64,000 nucleotides of DNA, from the NCBI GenBank assembly GCA_029263315.1, contig JAJCXR010000015.1:1-64000 (forward strand), written 5' to 3'. Positions within the stretch are counted from its first letter, which is position 1, and every line of letters starts with the position of its first letter. This DNA is from Acidobacteriota bacterium. Lineage in GTDB: Bacteria > Acidobacteriota > Thermoanaerobaculia > Multivoradales > J023. Below, one piece after another: positions 1-7,626 of this stretch. The notes beneath the pieces were generated by a model. It ran no database searches, was not told the origin of the DNA, and saw nothing but the letters and a program-made list of their open reading frames with translations. Made by a program: the position numbers and the translations under genes.

Positions 1-4
1 CCGG

Positions 5-137
5 AAATACGGTGACGTATCGAGAGCACCGAGGCGCCGCGTCCGCAAGGCTTGCGAGCGAGGCATAGTGGGGCTCTGTTGCAGCGAGCGTAACGCCGCG
101 GACGCGGATGCTTCGGCGCTCGAATACCAGCGTATTT
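5..137. repeat. Long imperfect inverted repeat
   Basis: Two arms of about 40 nt (5-46 and 98-137) are inverted copies of each other. The core ccgcgtccgc (37-46) pairs exactly with gcggacgcgg (98-107), and the outer parts, ending in a cgtattt-type sequence, match with a few mismatches and gaps. The roughly 50-nt loop holds two direct copies of gcgagcg. A transcript could form a long hairpin. No coding role is evident and the function is unknown. It may be a dispersed repeat element that continues past the left edge. Confidence 0.55.
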
Positions 138-172
138 TTGAGAAGGTGTACTAAAGCTTGCCCTGAATCGCG

Positions 173-206
173 AAAAACCCGCCTTTCCAGGCGGGTTTTT
201 CTTTTT
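173..206 (+). terminator. Rho-independent terminator
   Basis: A GC-rich hairpin (aaaaacccgcc / ggcgggttttt) with a short tttcca loop is followed by a T-rich run. Because of the A-run on the left it could also work leftward. It would end a plus-strand transcript entering from outside the window and separate it from the minus-strand respiratory operon that stops at 247. Confidence 0.8.
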
Positions 207-246
207 GTGGTGGAGTGCGGGTGGGGTGCACCCAAAGATGGCGGGC

Positions 247-954
247 TCAATCGCCACCACTGGCCACCAACTCCTCCAGATCGTCCAGCAGACGCTCAAG
301 CTCGGCATCGTCGAAGGCATCATAGTAGGAACGAATCCGGCCCTCTTGATCCACCAGGACAAAGCGGTTCGAGTGGATGATCGGCTCGTTGATGGGTGGC
401 AAACCGGCGGCGGGGTCCTCGGCGATGGAGAGAAGGAAACCCTCTTTGCTGAGGGCATGCAGCCGCTGCCGGTCACCGGTCAAGAAATACCAATGGGAAG
501 GTGCCTGGAATCGTCCTGCGTATTCGGCCAGGACCTCAGGGGTGTCGTACTCCGGATCGACGGAAAACGACACGAAGCGCACCGTTGTTTCCTCCCCCAG
601 AGCCTCGACGACCCGCTGCATCTGTTGGCTCATGCGAGGGCAGACGGCGGCACAGCGGGTGAAGATGAAATCCGCCACCCATGGCTCGCCCAAGAAAGTC
701 CCACGGTCGACCGTCGAGCCGTCTCGATTGGTCAAGGAGAAGTCAGGCACCTCGGTGATGATGGGCAATGGCAACGCCTGCGTTGGCCGCTCGCTGTTCG
801 AGCGCATCCAGGTGGTGAGACCGAGGATTCCTAAGATGACCACACCGAGGATTCCCCAGAGGAGAACCTCGACCGGCGTCCAGACGCTGGGTCCCGCCGG
901 CTCGCTGTCGGCAGGGGAGGCTCCCGTGGGCGATGCCTCAGGGCCCTGAGTCAT
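247..954 (-). CDS. Sco1/SenC/PrrC-family copper chaperone
   Basis: A 235-residue membrane-anchored thioredoxin-fold protein that delivers copper to the CuA site of cytochrome c oxidase. One membrane segment lies at about residues 28-49, followed by the exported domain. The copper motif CAAVC has Cys101 and Cys105, and the distal ligand His194 sits in PIIHSNRF, so all three metal ligands are present. The start is ATG 954, which overlaps the cyoE stop as ATGA; longer upstream reading is shadow sequence over cyoE. It is the last gene of the respiratory operon. No oxidase subunit gene is in the window, so its client enzyme must be encoded elsewhere. Confidence 0.93.
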   Translation of the reverse strand: MTQGPEASPTGASPADSEPAGPSVWTPVEVLLWGILGVVILGILGLTTWMRSNSERPTQALPLPIITEVPDFSLTNRDGSTVDRGTFLGEPWVADFIFTRCAAVCPRMSQQMQRVVEALGEETTVRFVSFSVDPEYDTPEVLAEYAGRFQAPSHWYFLTGDRQRLHALSKEGFLLSIAEDPAAGLPPINEPIIHSNRFVLVDQEGRIRSYYDAFDDAELERLLDDLEELVASGGD

Positions 955-1886
955 ATCATCAGGTGGTCGACGACCAGCAGCAAGAGGACCACCGGCAAAT
1001 AAACGACGGATACCAAAAGCAGGCGGCGGGCGGCACGGGCATCTTGGCGGTACCCGAAGGCAAAGGAGTAGGCCAGAAAGACGAGCCCCAAGACCAAGGC
1101 GCTGACAAAGTAAAGCAGGCCGGAGGCCCCGAGGACATTGGGCAAGATACTGACCGGGATCAACGCCGCCGCATAGAGCACCATCTGCTGGGCCGTCCGC
1201 GAACCGGCACTGGGACCACCTTCGATCGACGCCAGGGTCAAGAGGGGAAAGCCCCCCTTCTGGTAGTCGCTGCGGTAGAGCCAAGCAATGGCCAAGAAGT
1301 GTGGCATCTGCCAGAAGAAGAGGATGCCGAAGAGGGCCCAGGCCAAGGGGCCGATGTCGTCGACGGCGGCGGTACAACCCATCATCGGCGGCATCGCACC
1401 GGGGACCGCGCCGATGATCGTGGCCAAGGAGCTGACACGCTTCATCGGCGTGTAGACAAATACGTAGAGGGCCAACGTCGCCGCCCCCAACGAAGCGGTC
1501 AAGAGATTCACCGTCCAGGCCAAATAGGCCATCCCGGCGACCCCCAGCACGACGCCGAAGAGCAACGCTTCCTGGATGCTCAATCGGCCGCTGGGGATCG
1601 GTCGATTAGCCGTCCGCTTCATGCGAGCGTCGGTGCGCTTTTCGATCACCTGATTCAAGGTCGCGGCACCGCTGGCCACCATGGCCGTTCCGAGCAGCGT
1701 ATTGAGCAACAACAACCAATCCCAGGGAGCCGTGGCGGTGAGCATATAGCCCGCTGCGGTGGTCATCACCACCATCAAAGTGATGCGTGGTTTGGTGAGC
1801 TCTGAAAAGGCGGCGCTCCGCGATCTGGCGGATGATCGCAGGGCATCGGCGGAGACGGATTCCGGCAGGGTGACATCGATGTTCAA
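951..1886 (-). CDS. cyoE: Protohaem IX farnesyltransferase (haem O synthase)
   Basis: UbiA-family prenyltransferase of 311 residues that adds farnesyl to haem b to make haem O, the precursor of haem A. The allylic-diphosphate/Mg2+ motif lies at residues 78-97 (NQVIEKRTDARMKRTANRP), and a second loop holds YTPMKRVS. About eight to nine hydrophobic helices are visible, as usual for the family. The start is TTG 1886 with GAGGA eight bases upstream. It overlaps sco by four bases. Together the two genes indicate haem-copper oxidase assembly coupled to the upstream cytochrome b and multiheme cytochrome genes. Confidence 0.94.
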   Translation of the reverse strand: MNIDVTLPESVSADALRSSARSRSAAFSELTKPRITLMVVMTTAAGYMLTATAPWDWLLLLNTLLGTAMVASGAATLNQVIEKRTDARMKRTANRPIPSGRLSIQEALLFGVVLGVAGMAYLAWTVNLLTASLGAATLALYVFVYTPMKRVSSLATIIGAVPGAMPPMMGCTAAVDDIGPLAWALFGILFFWQMPHFLAIAWLYRSDYQKGGFPLLTLASIEGGPSAGSRTAQQMVLYAAALIPVSILPNVLGASGLLYFVSALVLGLVFLAYSFAFGYRQDARAARRLLLVSVVYLPVVLLLLVVDHLMI

Positions 1887-1942
1887 AACGAATTCCTCGG
1901 CAAGGGGCTGGTGATCCGGCTAGGGACTTCTCAGGCGCCAGC

Positions 1943-4777
1943 TTATCGCACATTCGAAGGCTCGCCCAGCGACCAGACATAGTCGCGCAGGGCGGTCGCC
2001 ACGCGACGACGATCCAGAAGGTAGGCTTCCATCGACGCTTCGGTGTCAAAGGCGCTGAGCAACCGTTGGTGCTGCTGGCTGAAGAGCGGCGATTCGAAGG
2101 TGCTGCTCAGATAATCCAAACCCTGCTCTCGGCCATCTTCAAAATAACTCGGCATGCTGGTCGACGGCCGAAAGCTTTGGGGGTCGAGCAGCCAGTCCAC
2201 CACCCATTGCGGACGCAGACGTGTCTTGGCCTGGCGGTAGCTCGGCGACAGCCGCAGGATCTCCAGCCCGCCGGTGTCGTCGGTACCGGCATGGCAGCGA
2301 TCGCACTGAAGGATTTCGAACACCATGCTGCCGACCACCCGATCTTGACGGCTGCTCGGGGGCGCCGAGCTGTGAACCGCCGAGGCGCCGTCGAGGGCAA
2401 GAAAATAGTCGACCAGGTCGAGCCGTTGCTGCGCCGACATGCCGTAGCTAGGCATGCGGGTCTGCAACCAAGGACGCAGGACATATTGCTCGGGATGCTG
2501 CAGGTAGCGCTCCAACCATTGGGCCTGGAGCCGTTGACCAAGACCATGGAGGGACGGGGGCACTTGCTGATCGCCAAAGACGTCCAAGCCACCTCCACCT
2601 CGGCCATCGATCTCATGGCACGCCCGGCATCCCCACCGCTGAATCAGCGCTTCGCCACGGGAGACGGCGGCCGCCGGCAGGCGCTGCGCGGTGGCCGCCG
2701 GCAGGGTCGACGGTTGCAACAGGGCCGACAACAGGGCCAGGGCTTGCCCATCCGCCAACTCGTACCTTGGCCCTGCAGCCAGCGACAACGGATACTCCCC
2801 GGGTGACGACAAGCCCGCTGGCTCACCCAAGGCTGCCGACAGGGCGACGCCCAACTGCGGTACATGGCTGGAGGCCAGGCGCGCCACAGCATTGGACCCT
2901 AGGCCCAGCAATGGGCCCATCGGCTCGGTCGCCGGCAGCCCGGGAACGACGTGGCAGCCGAGGCATCCCCGCTCCTTCAAGACCGCTTCCCCGAGGCGAA
3001 CGGTCCGTTGTGCTTCCGTCAGGCCATCGATTTGGGCGTGCGTCGCCTGCAAGCTAAGATCGCGGCTCAGATACTCGAACAATAGGCGATCGCGCATCTC
3101 CCCATCGAGGGCCGGCAAGTCCGGCGTCGAAACGACCGGGTCGGCCGAGGTCAGAAAGGCCGCCAAGTCCGCCGCCTCCCCGGTGCTCAAACGCAGGCTC
3201 GGCATGGTGGCCCCGGGCTGCACCGCTTGGGGATCCAGCAACCAGGCCACCAACCACTCTCGCTTCAGCTGCTGCACCGAGGCCCCGAGGGGTGGCCCGT
3301 GCACATCGCCGGCCTCTTGCGCCGAGGCTGAGCCGTGGCAAGCTGCACACCCCAAGCTGCCGAACAGGCTCTCGCCCCGTTGCGCATCGCCGTCGGCAGC
3401 CCTGGGCCAAGAAGCGCCATCGTCATCCCAGAGTCGGGACAGCACCGCCAGCGCCTCGGTCTGCAGACGCTGGACATCTTCTCTTTGCCTCTCCTCGCTT
3501 TGCCCGGCACCGGCCAACCCCGGGTGGCCCGACGGCGGTGCCAACAAGCGATCATAGAGCCATCGCTGATCCGCTTTTTCTGCCAAACCGGCGAGCCATG
3601 GCGCGGGGCGTCCCGCCGCTTCCGTAGCATGGCAATTACGGCAGCCGAGCTCGAACAGTAGGCCCTGGCCCTCCGCGTTGAGCTCCACCGAGGGAATCGA
3701 GGCTGCGCTGGCCGGCGCCGTGCCGGTAGATGCCGTGTCAGTGGGCGCCGTGTCAGTGGGCGCCGCGCCAGCAAGCGCCGCGCCGTGACAGCCTTGGCAG
3801 GCGGCCCCCAACAGGGGCAAGGGCAACATCGTCGAGCTTGGATCATCACCCGTGGCATCGTGGTCGGCCCGGCGAAAATCCGTCGCCCGGCCGTCCCCGC
3901 CATGACAGACCGTACAACCGAGCTGCCCATAGGGATGGGGCGACGATTCGCCGACAAAGAGATCCAAACGCGGGTGAGCTCTCAGCACCGCCGGCCACGA
4001 AGAACCCCGTTGGGGTTGGTCGACGCCGAGATGGCAGGTCATACAGCGCTCCACCGGCCGTGGGGAGCGGCCTGGCGAGAGCACCCGCGCATCGACCTGT
4101 GGATAAATTTCTTGGACGGCGATCTGCGGCGAAAATGGTGTCAGGGGCCCCCACCACAGCCAGCCGGGACCCTGGATCTCCCCCCGCTGCGCTGCGAGTT
4201 GTTTCAGGGGTTGCCGTGCCGCCGCCAACGCCGCTTCGGCGGCGTCGAGATCGGCCCTCATGGTCTCGATCTTGCCGCGATGGTCCTCGATCAAGACGGA
4301 CAAAGCCTCCACTTCCCGGCGGTCGTCGAGCATCGCTCGGCGCAAGGTTTGCCGTGTTTCGGAGGTCTCGGAGGTCTCGGAGCCTGGACCCGACGGCGAC
4401 CCCAAAGCGGACCTTGCTCGCTCGAAGTCTCGAAGGCTGCGGGCGGCGCGGGCAACGGCCTCGTAATGCTTTTGCTCCAAGGACCGTTGCTGCCGACGCA
4501 GTGACGCCACCTCCTGCTGTCGATCATGCCAGCGCCGCCGCTGCAGCTCCACCGCCTCGACGAGGGGCGGCAGGACGCCGTCCAGGCGGGCCGATTCGAT
4601 CTCGAGCTGACGCTCGATCTCCGCAGCTTGCAACTGGGCGTTCTCCGCCTGAATCAGTCGCCAGGGGCGCACATTGTCATGCCAGAGGAAGAGCACGAGC
4701 AAGGCCCCTAGAACCAAGACCCAGCGCCAGCGGGCAAGCCCTCTCACCGCCCCTAGCTTCACCGCCCCCAAGCTCAT
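1943..4777 (-). CDS. Membrane-anchored octaheme cytochrome c with coiled coil
   Basis: A 944-residue electron-transfer protein. An N-terminal membrane anchor (about 17-33) is followed by charged coiled coil (about 41-200) and then eight CxxCH haem-attachment motifs at residues 245, 288, 327, 379, 477, 605, 717 and 825. Several MPS segments (near 525, 775 and 875) could supply distal Met ligands, so the C-terminal half looks like a chain of class-I cytochrome c modules. The start at ATG 4777 overlaps the upstream stop as ATGA; a reading frame continuing further upstream is only shadow over the cytochrome b gene. Linker 338-358 is built from a 15-bp tandem repeat and residues 133-141 are SET repeated three times. 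It probably accepts electrons from the adjacent cytochrome b subunits. Confidence 0.9.
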   Translation of the reverse strand: MSLGAVKLGAVRGLARWRWVLVLGALLVLFLWHDNVRPWRLIQAENAQLQAAEIERQLEIESARLDGVLPPLVEAVELQRRRWHDRQQEVASLRRQQRSLEQKHYEAVARAARSLRDFERARSALGSPSGPGSETSETSETRQTLRRAMLDDRREVEALSVLIEDHRGKIETMRADLDAAEAALAAARQPLKQLAAQRGEIQGPGWLWWGPLTPFSPQIAVQEIYPQVDARVLSPGRSPRPVERCMTCHLGVDQPQRGSSWPAVLRAHPRLDLFVGESSPHPYGQLGCTVCHGGDGRATDFRRADHDATGDDPSSTMLPLPLLGAACQGCHGAALAGAAPTDTAPTDTASTGTAPASAASIPSVELNAEGQGLLFELGCRNCHATEAAGRPAPWLAGLAEKADQRWLYDRLLAPPSGHPGLAGAGQSEERQREDVQRLQTEALAVLSRLWDDDGASWPRAADGDAQRGESLFGSLGCAACHGSASAQEAGDVHGPPLGASVQQLKREWLVAWLLDPQAVQPGATMPSLRLSTGEAADLAAFLTSADPVVSTPDLPALDGEMRDRLLFEYLSRDLSLQATHAQIDGLTEAQRTVRLGEAVLKERGCLGCHVVPGLPATEPMGPLLGLGSNAVARLASSHVPQLGVALSAALGEPAGLSSPGEYPLSLAAGPRYELADGQALALLSALLQPSTLPAATAQRLPAAAVSRGEALIQRWGCRACHEIDGRGGGGLDVFGDQQVPPSLHGLGQRLQAQWLERYLQHPEQYVLRPWLQTRMPSYGMSAQQRLDLVDYFLALDGASAVHSSAPPSSRQDRVVGSMVFEILQCDRCHAGTDDTGGLEILRLSPSYRQAKTRLRPQWVVDWLLDPQSFRPSTSMPSYFEDGREQGLDYLSSTFESPLFSQQHQRLLSAFDTEASMEAYLLDRRRVATALRDYVWSLGEPSNVR
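3717..3791. repeat. 15-bp tandem repeat, octaheme cytochrome linker
   Basis: Five degenerate 15-bp units (3717, 3732, 3747, 3762, 3777). The two units gccgtgtcagtgggc at 3732 and 3747 are identical. In frame on the minus strand they encode a Pro/Thr/Ala-rich pentapeptide linker (PTDTA-type) between haems 3 and 4. Confidence 0.85.
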
Positions 4778-5814
4778 AGCCCACCCGGCCAGAAGGGCAA
4801 GACCACCCAATCGTCGATGGCCAGAAGCCAATACAGCAAAAGCTTCAGGGGCACCCAACCCAACATCGTCAGCAGCGCCAAGGCCAAGCGGTACCGTGTG
4901 ACGCCCAGTTGTTTGCGATAGCGACGAAACAGGCCACGGCTGGCACGCCAGCGGGGAAGCACCAGGCAGAGCAGGGCGAGGTAAGCGACGATGGCCAGGC
5001 AGCCGGGAAGCTCCCGCCACAGGCCAAGCTCCGGCGGCGCCACCCCCAGACCGCGGCGCCAGAACGATTCCGCCATCGAAACGGCCTCCACTGGCGTGCT
5101 GTCCCGAGGCCCGAAAAGCCCCAGCAGGCGCCACTGTCCATCCCGCAAGAAACTGCCCACCGCCAGGGGCACCCACCCCAAGACGACGACAAAAAAGAGA
5201 AACAATCCGGTCGCCTCACGGCGGGAGGTCGCTGCGTCGTCGTCCGCCACCTCGGGCTCCAAATAAGGCACCGCCAACAGGGCGATGATCCACAGGGGCC
5301 AGAGCAGCCAATTCCACAACGGTCGCGTGACCAGGCGCATTTCCTGCCAACCGCTGAGAAACCAAGGCAAGTGACTGGGCTCCAGGGGTACTCCGGATGC
5401 AGAGGGACCCAAGGGCGGCTCCAGACACCAAGCCAAAACGAAGACGACACCGAGGACCGCGGCGGCAACCCAGCCTTCGCCGGCGCCGAAGGCAGGAAAC
5501 CTCTCGGATCCGCCCCTGGGAGGCAGCTCTCCGGGACCCTCCGCCCGCTCCGTGAACCAGGCCACACAGGGGGTCAACAACAACCCCAGGGTCACCGGCA
5601 GCCGGGAGGCATCAAAGAGCAGCTGTCGCAGGATCGGGCTCAGCAGGCTCAACAACAGCAGGACGGCCCCCACCATCAGCCCGACGATCCCCACCCGAGT
5701 CTGTCCCAGGTATTTCACTCGTCGGGCCAAAAAGAGCAGCAACAGGGCAATGACGAGAACACCGCTCGGGTACGCCAGCCTATCGAGCCATGGGACCAGG
5801 CCGCCGTCCGTCAT
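4774..5814 (-). CDS. Cytochrome b6f subunit-IV-like / cytochrome b C-terminal protein
   Basis: A 346-residue polytopic membrane protein with about seven to eight hydrophobic helices. Around residues 133-160 it shows the cytochrome b C-terminal signature: PPLGPS followed by PSHLPWFLSGWQEM. This corresponds to the quinol-site PEWY loop, but the Glu is replaced and the motif reads LPWF. It is longer than plant-type subunit IV, with extra helices at both ends. ATG 5814 overlaps the cytochrome b stop and its own stop overlaps the octaheme cytochrome start, so three genes are translationally coupled. The assignment as the second half of a split quinol-oxidising cytochrome b rests on position and this motif. 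Confidence 0.75.
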   Translation of the reverse strand: MTDGGLVPWLDRLAYPSGVLVIALLLLFLARRVKYLGQTRVGIVGLMVGAVLLLLSLLSPILRQLLFDASRLPVTLGLLLTPCVAWFTERAEGPGELPPRGGSERFPAFGAGEGWVAAAVLGVVFVLAWCLEPPLGPSASGVPLEPSHLPWFLSGWQEMRLVTRPLWNWLLWPLWIIALLAVPYLEPEVADDDAATSRREATGLFLFFVVVLGWVPLAVGSFLRDGQWRLLGLFGPRDSTPVEAVSMAESFWRRGLGVAPPELGLWRELPGCLAIVAYLALLCLVLPRWRASRGLFRRYRKQLGVTRYRLALALLTMLGWVPLKLLLYWLLAIDDWVVLPFWPGGL

Positions 5815-6416
5815 CGGTGGCTCCTATCGCGCCGATGGCGACGTCGGTGCTCGACGATCAGTGCAGCAGCCACCAGCGGTAGGACGACACAATGGGCCGC
5901 ATAGACCCAAAGTAGATGCCCGTCGCCGAGCTCCGAGGGCGGCGACGCCGGCGGCGGGGAAGGCGATGGATGCTGTAGCGCCCAGGCGGAGACCGCTTGC
6001 TGATCCCAGGGCAACAGGTGCCCCGTCGCCGCCATGGCCAAGGTGGTGACCAACAGCAAAACCCCGACCATCCAGTTGCCGCGCCGTGCCGCACGATGCC
6101 GGCCGCCGAGGAAGACCCGCAGCAAGTGCAGCCAGAGAACGAGCACCAGAATCTGCGCGCTCCAATAGTGCAGACCGCGCAGCGCCCCAACGGCGGAGGC
6201 TTCGCGCAAGTCCACCACATCTGCCCAGGCCAGAGCTGTCATCGGCCGATAGTGGAACATGAGGACGATTCCGCTCAGCAGCAAGAGAGCGCCAAGAGCG
6301 CTGGCACTGGCACCCAATCCCCACGTCTCGGCCAACCTGCCCGTCAGCTTCTTCATCCGTGCAGTCGCCTCCGCTATGAATATCTCTACGTTCGAGCTGG
6401 ATTCTCGCACATTCAT
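5811..6416 (-). CDS. b6-type cytochrome b, N-terminal subunit
   Basis: A 201-residue diheme membrane cytochrome b that would carry electrons across the membrane from quinol. Four His ligands are visible: His83 and His97 in helix B (HYWSAQ...LWLH), and His175 and His190 in helix D. The helix D spacing of 15 is that of b6f-type cytochromes rather than 14 as in bc1. GHLLPWDQ lies at 132-139, and residues 149-160 form a Pro/Ser-rich loop. ATG 6416 has AAGGA eight bases upstream; ATG 6356 (MKKLTG) is an alternative. It is the first gene of the operon, and no Rieske gene precedes it. Confidence 0.85.
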   Translation of the reverse strand: MNVRESSSNVEIFIAEATARMKKLTGRLAETWGLGASASALGALLLLSGIVLMFHYRPMTALAWADVVDLREASAVGALRGLHYWSAQILVLVLWLHLLRVFLGGRHRAARRGNWMVGVLLLVTTLAMAATGHLLPWDQQAVSAWALQHPSPSPPPASPPSELGDGHLLWVYAAHCVVLPLVAAALIVEHRRRHRRDRSHR

Positions 6417-6557
6417 AGCGACGATCCTTATCGAAGACTCGCCTCGAGGAGGGTGAAACATGCTTCGAATGCTTGCCGTAGTACCTTCAAGAATGCCTTG
6501 CACAGGCGCCCCAGAGTGCCGATTTCATATCTGAAGCCACGTTTTACGGAGACCGTA

Positions 6558-7586
6558 ATGTCCAATAGCCCCCGCGGATGTTTCAAGCTCGGCTGTTTCG
6601 GCTGCCTCGCCATGATTATCCTGGCTGTCCTGGCGACGATCATGCTGGCGTTCATGGGCCAGGTGATGGGCAGCACCGTCAGCGAGCCAGTCGATGTCGA
6701 ATTCAGCCATCCCCTGTCGCCGGATGCAGGGCCCGTCGAAGCCGAAACCTCGGGCGGCTTCGGCGAAACGTCCTCCACCTTGGAAGCCGTCCCCTCCTCA
6801 GACCAGGCACAGCTTGGCACCATCTTGCCCATGCCGGAGGCTGTCGTCGCCCCCGAACCGCGGCCCGGCCGCTTGGTGGTCGATCTTGCCTATGGCGATT
6901 TCAAAATTCGCCGTGGAAGCCCCGGGGAAGGCCTGAAAGTGGAAGCGAAGTACGACGCGTCCGCTTTCGAGCTCGAGGAGGTGCTCACCGAAGATGGAGA
7001 CAAATGGACCTACAACGTGTCCTTCGGCCCCAAGAACGGAGTCTTCGGCCTGCTGCTGCGGAGCGGCGTCAAGGAAGGCGACAACAAAATCACCATCACG
7101 GTGCCGGCCGATCATCCCATCGATCTCGTCGGCGAGATGGGGGTGGGAGAGCTGGAGGCCGACCTCGGGGGCCTGTGGCTCCGCCAAATCGATCTGGACT
7201 TGGGGGTCGGCGAGCATACCTTGAGCTTTGCTGAGCCCACCCGTGAACCCATGGAGAGGTTTGCCGTCGTCGGCTCGGTGGGTGAAATCAAGATCCGAGA
7301 CCTGGGCAACGCCAGCCCACGGCAGGTCTACTTCGAGCACAGTATTGGCGAGGCGAGGCTGGATCTCTCCGGAGAGTGGCAGAACGATGCTGAGGTGACA
7401 GCCTCCTTCTCCATCGGCGAGATGCGGCTGAGGCTTCCCGACGACGTCAAGATCGTGCTCAGCGACAAGAAGGTCAGCATCGGCGAGATCACCGCTTCCG
7501 ACCTGGAGGACCGGCAACTGGAACCGGACGCCCACACCTTGACCTTGGCCATCAACGGCAGCATTGGAGAACTTTCCATCGACTGA
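6558..7586 (+). CDS. LiaF-like / toast-rack-type membrane protein
   Basis: A 342-residue protein with one membrane segment near residues 7-36 (GCFKLGCFGCLAMIIL), a low-complexity acidic linker (about 40-100), then a repetitive beta domain. The C-terminal half repeats a short IGE/VGE strand motif (VGEHTLSF, VGEIKIRD, IGEARLDL, IGEMRLRL, IGEITASD, IGELSID), typical of the LiaF/DUF2154 and DUF4097 beta-helix-like families that sense cell-envelope stress. The start is ATG 6558 with GGAG upstream. It is divergent from the cytochrome operon and monocistronic, with its own terminator. No LiaRS-type two-component partner is nearby, so the role is unknown. Confidence 0.7.
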   Translation: MSNSPRGCFKLGCFGCLAMIILAVLATIMLAFMGQVMGSTVSEPVDVEFSHPLSPDAGPVEAETSGGFGETSSTLEAVPSSDQAQLGTILPMPEAVVAPEPRPGRLVVDLAYGDFKIRRGSPGEGLKVEAKYDASAFELEEVLTEDGDKWTYNVSFGPKNGVFGLLLRSGVKEGDNKITITVPADHPIDLVGEMGVGELEADLGGLWLRQIDLDLGVGEHTLSFAEPTREPMERFAVVGSVGEIKIRDLGNASPRQVYFEHSIGEARLDLSGEWQNDAEVTASFSIGEMRLRLPDDVKIVLSDKKVSIGEITASDLEDRQLEPDAHTLTLAINGSIGELSID

Positions 7587-7594
7587 GGTAAATG

Positions 7595-7626
7595 ACCCTG
7601 GAGGCTGCGTCGAACCAGGGTTTTTG
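7595..7626 (+). terminator. Rho-independent terminator
   Basis: Stem accctgg (7595-7601) and ccagggt (7615-7621) with a 13-nt loop, followed by tttt. It ends the LiaF-like gene just before the convergent ABC permease stop at 7627. Confidence 0.65.

Noticed and set aside
2..154. Open plus-strand frame entering from the left edge and ending DADASALEYQRIFEKVY
   Set aside because: It runs through both arms of the inverted repeat and has no recognisable family. It could be the tail of a gene outside the window, but I cannot support it.
4778..5176. Longer N-terminus for the octaheme cytochrome
   Set aside because: The upstream part overlaps the cytochrome b C-terminal gene in another frame. ATG 4777 gives a clean membrane anchor and ATGA coupling.
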